Source: a bacterium UBP6_UBA1177 (GTDB taxonomy: Bacteria > UBP6 > UBA1177). From it: 16,280 nt of DNA. The position numbers and the translations under genes were made by a program. Shown piece by piece: positions 8,332 to 13,417 of this stretch. The stretch's first letter is position 1, and every line of letters begins with the position of its first letter. The DNA lies in NCBI GenBank assembly GCA_002310995.1, contig DBYV01000044.1:9247-25526 (forward strand), written 5' to 3'. The notes under the pieces are model-generated. The model ran no database searches, had not been told where the DNA came from, and saw nothing but the letters and a program-made list of their open reading frames with translations.

Positions 8332-8341
8332 GAGGGTAGAG

Positions 8342-9058
8342 ATGGGCTGTGCTAACTGTGGTTTTTGTTGTGTCATGGACAATGCTGTAGGCGATTTTAT
8401 TAGAGATCTTTTCAGGGATAGTGGTGGATGCGGCTATCATCCAGGACCATCCGAAACTGAAGCACATGCAAAGAAAATAGCCGATGAATTAGCGGAAATG
8501 AAAGAAAAGATAGGTAAATCTTCCGAGGCAATAGAACAAAAAATCATAGATGATATTGGTGAATCAATAAATGATTTGATAAAGATGCTTGAAAATGTGA
8601 ATAAGGAGCGGTTTGGAAATAAATCTTTAAATATAAATATCAGCGAAATCCGAACCAATAATGAGAAATTAAAGAAAGAAGTTGTCGGATATATTGGTGA
8701 AATCATGAATGACAGACTTGTTCTTACAGACAAAGAATTATCTGTAATTCTAGCTGAAAGAGATGATAAAAAAAGGGGAGAGAATTTTGATGCGTTTTGC
8801 ATAAGAGTAAAAAAACAGGCTTTAGATGGATTAGGTAAAAAGATAGAGACAACTGTGCGCGAACAAGAAAAGATGATCCGGCGAGAAATAAAGGCAAGAC
8901 TTAATGAGGTCGAACAAAAAATGGAAGCTGCAATGAAGGCTTATACTGATATTGTTAAGTTGAAGGAAAAAGATGAATCGAAAATAGCGGCGGAACAAAT
9001 CAAGTATATGTATCGGTATGAATTATCCGAAATATTGTTGGATCAATTAGGAGAGTAG
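8342..9058 (+). CDS. Coiled-coil protein with Cys/Gly-rich N-terminus (238 aa)
   Basis: The first 35 residues are unusual: MGCANCGFCCVMDN, then GGCGYHPGPSETEAH, with Cys 3, 6, 9, 10 and 30 and His 33 and 42. The remainder is a long charged helical region (KKIADELAEMKEKIG, REQEKMIRREIKARLNEVEQ) with one further Cys in the middle (FDAFCIRV). I do not recognise a named family. The Cys cluster could bind zinc or an Fe-S cluster, or be the part modified by the SPASM enzyme encoded four genes later. There is no lipobox and no signal peptide. AGGAGGG follows the LpxD-like stop and lies just before the ATG, which fixes the start. Confidence 0.83.
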   Translation: MGCANCGFCCVMDNAVGDFIRDLFRDSGGCGYHPGPSETEAHAKKIADELAEMKEKIGKSSEAIEQKIIDDIGESINDLIKMLENVNKERFGNKSLNINISEIRTNNEKLKKEVVGYIGEIMNDRLVLTDKELSVILAERDDKKRGENFDAFCIRVKKQALDGLGKKIETTVREQEKMIRREIKARLNEVEQKMEAAMKAYTDIVKLKEKDESKIAAEQIKYMYRYELSEILLDQLGE

Positions 9059-9061
9059 GAA

Positions 9062-9619
9062 GTGTTCTTTTTTAGAAAAAAGGAGCTATTGGAAATTGAA
9101 AGCAAAATTGATGCTGTAATAGAACAACAAGTTGTAAGCACTAAGAAGTATGAGGAAATAATCATTCATCTTTCACAAATCGAGAATAAAATCAATGCCT
9201 TGGAGACCGGGATTTATAACTCTTTTGACAGGATGGCTCAAAGTGTGCAAGAAAATACAAGTGCGCTTTCAATGCAAATAACAAACTTTCGAGATAGCAT
9301 TAAAAATCTTTCTGAAACTCTCCATACATTATCGGAAGCTAATAAAGAAGAAACATTAACAAAGATCCAATCAGTGATTGATGAACTGACTGTTGTTAAA
9401 ACTGCGGCTTTAAATGGTCAGATAGAAAAAACTACAGAGATTATTGAAGTTATTAACAGATTATACGATCAACTTCAGCAATCCGTCAATAAGGATGGAA
9501 ATGTAAGTAGAGAGAAAATCAGTGCTCTGAATGGTGAATTGATTAGTAGACTGGATATGTTGGATTCTTCTTTGCGCCTTTTGCTTTTGAATAGTGTGAT
9601 GGAACAAATTAAGGAGTGA
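9062..9619 (+). CDS. Coiled-coil protein, GTG start (185 aa)
   Basis: Almost the entire protein is predicted by eye to be amphipathic coiled coil (ELLEIESKIDAVIEQQ, IIIHLSQIENKINALE, IKNLSETLHTLSEANKEE), ending in LRLLLLNSVMEQIKE. A short FFFRKK stretch at the N-terminus could touch membrane. It starts at GTG three bases after the preceding stop, with AGGAG at 9050-9054 at suitable spacing. It is probably a structural partner of the preceding coiled-coil protein or of the GTPase. No catalytic motif is visible. Confidence 0.82.
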   Translation: MFFFRKKELLEIESKIDAVIEQQVVSTKKYEEIIIHLSQIENKINALETGIYNSFDRMAQSVQENTSALSMQITNFRDSIKNLSETLHTLSEANKEETLTKIQSVIDELTVVKTAALNGQIEKTTEIIEVINRLYDQLQQSVNKDGNVSREKISALNGELISRLDMLDSSLRLLLLNSVMEQIKE

Positions 9620-9624
9620 TTTTC

Positions 9625-9777
9625 ATGGATATCATTATTTCTGCAAATGATGAAATAAAAAAACTGATTAATGAAATTCAGTTGAATGATGAGAATAAAA
9701 TCAACCCCGAAGTGCTTCAGGAGATACTTGTTTTGATAGCTAAAGGCAAAGGAAAAGATGAGATACAAAAAATCTGA
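9625..9777 (+). CDS. 50-aa peptide overlapping the radical SAM gene
   Basis: This small gene encodes MDIIISANDEIKKLINEI ... KGKGKDEIQKI. AAGGAG at 9611-9616, 8 bases before the ATG, is a strong site, and the gene lies five bases after the previous stop. Its last 20 bases overlap the radical SAM start, an arrangement seen where a peptide substrate or recognition subunit is made with its SPASM enzyme. It has no Cys, Thr/Ser cluster or GG leader site, so it is not a typical thioether-peptide precursor. It could instead be a small helical adaptor. The function is inferred only from position. Confidence 0.7.
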   Translation: MDIIISANDEIKKLINEIQLNDENKINPEVLQEILVLIAKGKGKDEIQKI

Positions 9778-10978
9778 ATTCAATTATATTCAAAGAAATG
9801 GTGACTATTATCTGATTTACAATACTTTATATAATTCGCTGGCAAGATTATGTGAAGACGAGTTCAACAGATATAATAAATTGGCAGATTCGGAAGATGA
9901 GTTCAGTAGTCTCATGGCTCAAAATGGATTTTGGGTAGATTCGCTTGTTGATGAAAAGTCTAAATATCTAGCTTTTGCCGAAGCCTATACTCTGTATGCG
10001 CCACGTCCATTGAGTATTACGCTTACTACAACCTTGAAATGTAATGCCAGATGTTCATATTGCTATGAGAAAGGGGTAAGACATACTGATATTAAAGAAG
10101 GCTCTGAAGATAAGATCATTGATTTTATCAGGAAACATAATAAAACCAATGAAATATATTTGATTTGGTTCGGTGGAGAACCATTGATGAATATTCCGTT
10201 TATGGATTCTTTATGCAATCATTTAATTGAAGAAAAAATATTTTTTTCTTCTTATATCATTACAAATGGAAGTTTACTGGATAAAGAAATTATCGAAGCA
10301 AAGTTCCGTTTTTGGAATATCAAAGGGATGCAAGTAACGCTTGACGGAACTAAAGAGGTATATGAAACAATCAAGAATTATAGAAGATCAGGCGAGGGAG
10401 GGTTTTATTCAATTCTAAATAACATAAGAATAGCTGCTGAAAACGGCGTACGTGTTAGTTTGCGCCTTAATATCGGCCGTGATAATAAAGACAGTATACT
10501 TGAACTCTTAAAGGAGTTGGATCACGTTTTTTATCGATATGACAATATTGTTTTTTATCCGGCATTTGTTACCGGTGAAAAAGAAATATTATCGGAAGAA
10601 GAACGGGTGGATTTTATTAGAGATATGCTTCTGAATATGAAGAATATCAATAAGCTCACTGCTAGTACGAAATTTTACTCATTACCGAGAATGAATGCTT
10701 GTAATAATGGAAATCCTTATTCTTTTTCTATTGATGTAGATGGCAATATTTATTTCTGCGAGCATTATGTAGGACAAGAGCATCATCGCATCGGCGATTT
10801 AGAGAAAGGGTTGTTGACTGATGATTCAAGAGGTATCGATGTCGTGTTTAGAGAAGAATGTAGGAATTGTGTATTTCTGCCCAAGTGTTTCGGTGGTTGC
10901 AACGCAAATTATGTTGAAGGGGATATTCCTTGTATGATCGAAAAATACGTCATCCAAGCATATTTGCAGATTTTATAA
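9758..10978 (+). CDS. Radical SAM/SPASM peptide-modifying enzyme (406 aa)
   Basis: This enzyme cleaves S-adenosylmethionine reductively to modify a peptide or protein. The radical SAM cluster motif is CNARCSYC (Cys 95, 99, 102), and the SAM-binding GGEP is at 139-142. A full seven-cysteine SPASM domain for two auxiliary Fe-S clusters is present: Cys 315, 334 (in DGNIYFC, the G-x4-C element), 368, 371, 377, 381 and 392, with the canonical C-x2-C-x5-C-x3-C spacing. The first 90 residues precede the barrel and may recognise substrate. The length is normal for anSME/peptide-maturase relatives, but no sulfatase is nearby. It overlaps the 50-aa gene by 20 bases; AAAGGAAAAG precedes the ATG. It is the last gene of the operon. 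An Fe-S enzyme of this type suits an anaerobic host. Confidence 0.92.
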   Translation: MRYKKSEFNYIQRNGDYYLIYNTLYNSLARLCEDEFNRYNKLADSEDEFSSLMAQNGFWVDSLVDEKSKYLAFAEAYTLYAPRPLSITLTTTLKCNARCSYCYEKGVRHTDIKEGSEDKIIDFIRKHNKTNEIYLIWFGGEPLMNIPFMDSLCNHLIEEKIFFSSYIITNGSLLDKEIIEAKFRFWNIKGMQVTLDGTKEVYETIKNYRRSGEGGFYSILNNIRIAAENGVRVSLRLNIGRDNKDSILELLKELDHVFYRYDNIVFYPAFVTGEKEILSEEERVDFIRDMLLNMKNINKLTASTKFYSLPRMNACNNGNPYSFSIDVDGNIYFCEHYVGQEHHRIGDLEKGLLTDDSRGIDVVFREECRNCVFLPKCFGGCNANYVEGDIPCMIEKYVIQAYLQIL

Positions 10979-11058
10979 ATTTTTTAAGTAAATTGAGAGC
11001 CTTCTTTCCGCAAAAACTCCTGCTTTTTTATAAATGTACCGGTTCTTTTTCCGAATAG

Positions 11059-11184
11059 TCATTCTTCATCCAATTCAATGAGCAAAGTACCTGCACCTGC
11101 AAACCTAGCAAGCGAAACTGCATTCGAAAGATGTTTATACGCTTCTTTCTTAATCAATTTGTACTGAGTAGTATGAAAAAACGA
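11059..11184 (-). pseudogene. C-terminal protein remnant (41 codons, no start)
   Basis: On the minus strand, the frame closed by stops at 11185-11187 (upstream) and 11059-11061 (downstream) reads like the end of a real protein: YKLIKKEAYKHLSNAVS, then LARFAGAGTLLIELDEE. It has helix-like periodicity and an acidic terminus. It has no ATG, only a TTG at the Leu before IKKEAY, and no ribosome site. I cannot name the parent family. It could be debris of a gene broken when the operon arrived, or chance. Confidence 0.4.
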
Positions 11185-11208
11185 TCAAAAAACAAAAATG
11201 ATTGTTTT
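11178..11208 (+). terminator. Possible operon-end hairpin
   Basis: AAAACGATCA (11178-11187) can pair with TGATTGTTTT (11199-11208) over ten positions including one G-U, with an 11-base A-rich loop. The 3' arm ends in four T, so it could act as a weak intrinsic terminator 200 bases after the radical SAM stop. Low G+C in the stem makes this doubtful. Confidence 0.3.
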
Positions 11209-11264
11209 ATTGGTAATCTGAATCCACGCTCTACTTGAAACAAATTTCTGTTTCTCGAAAAAAA

Positions 11265-11297
11265 TCTGATTTTTTCTCCCCTTGGGCAGCATACGCC
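11265..11297 (+). repeat. Dispersed element copy B, at the right border of the AT-rich operon
   Basis: The copy reads TCTGATTTTTTCTCCCC, then TTGGGCAGCATACGCC. Twenty-five bases (11273-11297) are identical to copy C at 12788-12812, and the TCTGATTTTTT leader is shared with copy A at 542. The 3' arm of the palindrome is incomplete (GCCG instead of GCCCA). Orientation is the same as in A and C. Confidence 0.65.
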
Positions 11298-11319
11298 GTT
11301 TATCTGTTTATCTCAGGAA

Positions 11320-12612
11320 CTAAAGTTCAAGACTGCTTCCGTTAAGAAGGAAATCGAAAAGACCTATTGTTGTGATCCCGTCATTATCGCGCTGCGGTTT
11401 TATGACATCCTTGACGACGATGATTTTTTTGAAGTTATCACCGATATTTTGCAATGATAATTTTTCCTGCTGCTCCTTTTCGGAAGACGGGAGCGCAAAA
11501 GCAGACTGGAGATAATATTTTTTGCTTCCCTGAGTGGCGACGAAATCGACTTCATAACGGTTGCGCTTTTCTTTGCCTGAGGCATCTTTTGTACGTTTTT
11601 CAACAATGCCTACATCAATGTTGTATCCGCGGAACCTGAGTTCGTTGTAGATTATGTTTTCCATAATGTGATTTTCTTCTGTCTGTCTGAAATTCAGCAG
11701 TGAATTGCGGAGTCCTATGTCTTCAAAGTAGTATTTGTTGGGTGAGCCTATATATTTTCTTCCTTTGATGTCATAGCGGTTTACCTCGGTTAGAATGAAA
11801 GCATCTTTAAGATAGTCGATATAATTCAGAACTGTATTAATGCTTATGCTTGAATTTACTATTGATTTGAAAGTCTGCACGATTTTTGTCGGATTTGTGA
11901 GAGAACCTGCGGCGGAAGCGAGTATAAGCATAAGATCGTTTAGTTCCTGTGATTTCCCGATTTTATTTCGTGCGATTATGTCTTTCAGGTATGTCTCCTT
12001 CAAAAGATGCTGGAGATAGTTCGATTTCTGCTCATCAGTCTGCATTGACAGAATAAGCGGCAGACCGCCGTAAACGGTATATTCGGCCCATCCGTGGTAA
12101 ATGTCACCGCTGTATCCCTGCATGAATTCGGAAAATGTGAACGGGAGGATGTGTATTTCATCGCCTCTGCCGCGAAATTCGGTCATTACATCAGTAGAAA
12201 GGAATCTTGAATTTGAACCTGTAACATATATGTCAACATTCGGAAGCCGCAGAAGACCGTTGAGGACGCTGTATATTTTTTTTGGTTTGTCAGGATTTTT
12301 CAATTCGTCATCGCTGATTGCAAACTGGATTTCGTCTAAGAGGATGTAGTAGTTTTTGCCGGTGTCGGCAACAGCTGAACGTATATAGGCCGAAAGAGCC
12401 GAAGGCTCACGAAGGTTTTCATTCAAGTCATCATCAAGCGCGAGCCTTATGATACACGATTCTTCAACTTTTACTGAAAGGAGATATTTATAAAAAAGGT
12501 TGAAAATCAGGTATGATTTGCCGCAACGCCTGATACCGGTGACAACTTTTATGAGTCCGTTGTTCATTCTTATCACAAGATCGTTAAGATATTTTTCGCG
12601 CTTTATTTCCAT
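11320..12612 (-). CDS. AAA_14 / DUF4143 family ATPase (430 aa)
   Basis: This family is widespread, often in many copies, in anaerobic bacteria and archaea. Its members combine an AAA-type ATPase with a DUF4143 winged-helix/nuclease-like C-terminus, and their cellular role is poorly defined. Walker A is TGIRRCGKS (25-33), Walker B is YYILLDEIQ with Asp93-Glu94, and the sensor is YVTGSNSRFL (about 129-138). DUF4143 features follow: GGLPLILSMQT and LLKETYLKDIIARNKIG. YEVDFVATQGSKKYYLQ, near the end, has the spacing of a PD-(D/E)xK-like strand pair with the Lys replaced by Gln. ATG 12612 is chosen because GAGGTG lies six bases upstream. The in-frame ATG at 12651 would require translating the palindrome at 12627-12660. 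The gene appears intact. Confidence 0.9.
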   Translation of the reverse strand: MEIKREKYLNDLVIRMNNGLIKVVTGIRRCGKSYLIFNLFYKYLLSVKVEESCIIRLALDDDLNENLREPSALSAYIRSAVADTGKNYYILLDEIQFAISDDELKNPDKPKKIYSVLNGLLRLPNVDIYVTGSNSRFLSTDVMTEFRGRGDEIHILPFTFSEFMQGYSGDIYHGWAEYTVYGGLPLILSMQTDEQKSNYLQHLLKETYLKDIIARNKIGKSQELNDLMLILASAAGSLTNPTKIVQTFKSIVNSSISINTVLNYIDYLKDAFILTEVNRYDIKGRKYIGSPNKYYFEDIGLRNSLLNFRQTEENHIMENIIYNELRFRGYNIDVGIVEKRTKDASGKEKRNRYEVDFVATQGSKKYYLQSAFALPSSEKEQQEKLSLQNIGDNFKKIIVVKDVIKPQRDNDGITTIGLFDFLLNGSSLEL

Positions 12613-12626
12613 AAAAAACACCTCGC

Positions 12627-12660
12627 TGAATAAAACTGCCGTTTTCGGCAATTTCGTTCA
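12627..12660. repeat. 34-bp imperfect palindrome, copy 1
   Basis: Nested inverted repeats are present: TGAAtaaaac, TGCCG, TTTT, CGGCA, atttcGTTCA. The inner 5-bp stem is perfect and the outer arms nearly so. It begins 15 bases before the DUF4143 ATPase start codon and recurs, with one base changed, at 12727-12760. An operator for that gene or a mobile-element remnant are both possible. Confidence 0.7.
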
Positions 12661-12676
12661 CTACATAAATTTGTAG
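12661..12676. repeat. Small inverted repeat CTACA-TAAATT-TGTAG
   Basis: A 5-bp inverted repeat with a 6-base spacer directly abuts palindrome copy 1. On the minus strand a TTGACT box (its complement ends near 12686) lies just upstream of it, so it sits where the promoter of the DUF4143 ATPase would be. No good -10 box is seen. Confidence 0.3.
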
Positions 12677-12726
12677 ATTAAGTCAAGATATTTTTTATGT
12701 TTTTTCTTGTTGCACTGATATTAAAA

Positions 12727-12760
12727 TGAACAAAACTGCCGTTTTCGGCAATTTCGTTCA
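12727..12760. repeat. 34-bp imperfect palindrome, copy 2
   Basis: It matches copy 1 at 33 of 34 positions, differing only at the fifth base, where C restores a perfect TGAAC/GTTCA outer arm around TGCCG-TTTT-CGGCA. The two copies are direct repeats exactly 100 bp apart. It lies between the divergent ATPase and acidic-protein genes. Confidence 0.7.
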
Positions 12761-12787
12761 GTGAAAAAATGGTGGCGAAGAAAAAAA

Positions 12788-12814
12788 TTTCTCCCCTTGG
12801 GCAGCATACGCCCA
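12788..12814 (+). repeat. Dispersed element copy C
   Basis: The copy reads TTTCTCCCCTTGGGC, then AGCATAC, then GCCCA, with a perfect 5-bp inverted repeat TGGGC (798-802)/GCCCA (810-814). Its first 25 bases are identical to copy B. It is followed by CCTGCTGTC and a TATAAT box, placing it immediately upstream of the acidic-protein gene; copy A is likewise just upstream of the first operon gene. Confidence 0.65.
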
Positions 12815-12824
12815 CCCTGCTGTC

Positions 12825-12830
12825 TATAAT
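12825..12830 (+). promoter_or_regulatory. Consensus -10 box for the acidic-protein gene
   Basis: TATAAT lies 32 bases before the ATG at 12863. No good -35 sits at 16-18 bases; the nearest TTG-type box (TTGGGC at 797-802, inside copy C) is 22 bases away. It may need an activator or be a weak promoter. Confidence 0.4.
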
Positions 12831-12862
12831 CTCTTTCGTCAACTTTTTTTATGGAGGAAATT

Positions 12863-13246
12863 ATGACAAGTTTATTTGAAGGCATTGCAGAAGCAATGGA
12901 AGGCATTAATGAAACGATGAATGTAGAGGCGACGGAAGATGAAAACGAAATCATTGAAAGTTCGGGAAGTGATGACGCAGCGGAAGATTCTGCCGGTTCC
13001 GAATGCATTGGCGGCGAGTCCGGTGAAAACGAAGAGAGCAAAACCGAAGAGTGCGGCGAAGAAACCAGCAGCGGAGAAAACGAGCCTGGTTTGATCGAGA
13101 GTATTTTCAATTTCATCGACACGATGAAAAACGATGAGGTGTCGCGTGAGGTCGCTTTCGAAGAATTCGGGGAAATGTGCCGCGACTCAATCAACGAACT
13201 CTGTGACATCCTTAAGGAATTTCCTAAGATTTTCAGTAAAGAGTAA
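12863..13246 (+). CDS. Small strongly acidic protein (127 aa)
   Basis: I do not recognise the family. An amphipathic N-terminal helix (MTSLFEGIAEAMEGINETM) is followed by about 55 residues of Glu/Ser/Gly/Asp-rich low complexity (about 22-78). A folded-looking helical C-terminus follows (LIESIFNFIDTMKND, FGEMCRDSINELCDIL, FPKIFSKE). It has no signal peptide. GGAGG at 12853-12857 with a five-base spacer fixes ATG 12863; the ATG at 12851 overlaps that ribosome site. The DNA composition is GC-richer than the AT-rich operon. A minus-strand open frame over the same DNA lacks a ribosome site and gives a Ser-rich antisense translation, so this strand is preferred. Confidence 0.72.
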   Translation: MTSLFEGIAEAMEGINETMNVEATEDENEIIESSGSDDAAEDSAGSECIGGESGENEESKTEECGEETSSGENEPGLIESIFNFIDTMKNDEVSREVAFEEFGEMCRDSINELCDILKEFPKIFSKE

Positions 13247-13417
13247 AGTCCTATTTTCACCACACTAAAAATCCAATAAAATCAACAAATTTTGCGAACC
13301 TGTAAGCCTTGACTAAAAAATGACGTAAATTTACTAGTCTGATAGCATTTTTCCGTCAAAATTGAATTTTACAGAATCGCTGGATTAACAGAAAGAAGTT
13401 GACTTAACCGACGAAAA

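Larger units (their letters stand above)
10979..11319. other. Intergenic scar-like region without an intact gene
   Basis: These 341 bases separate the radical SAM stop from the stop of the oppositely oriented DUF4143 ATPase. They hold a minus-strand 41-codon protein-like remnant (11059-11184), an A/T-rich hairpin (11178-11208) and copy B of the dispersed element (11265-11297). No frame has a plausible start with a ribosome site. The return from AT-rich to ordinary composition falls at the end of this stretch. Confidence 0.6.

Noticed and set aside
12613..12651. N-terminal extension of the DUF4143 ATPase to ATG 12651
   Set aside because: The added residues are a translation of the palindrome at 12627-12660, and a GAGGTG ribosome site directly serves the internal ATG at 12612.
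12721..13263. 180-aa open frame on the minus strand over the acidic-protein gene
   Set aside because: It has no ribosome site, reads as a Ser-rich antisense of Glu/Asp codons, and the plus-strand gene has a strong Shine-Dalgarno and a -10 box.
13309..13337. TTGACT-N17-TACTAG promoter-like sequence on the plus strand
   Set aside because: No plus-strand gene follows; it points into the 3' end of the minus-strand lipoprotein gene. The region 13247-13417 otherwise shows nothing clear.
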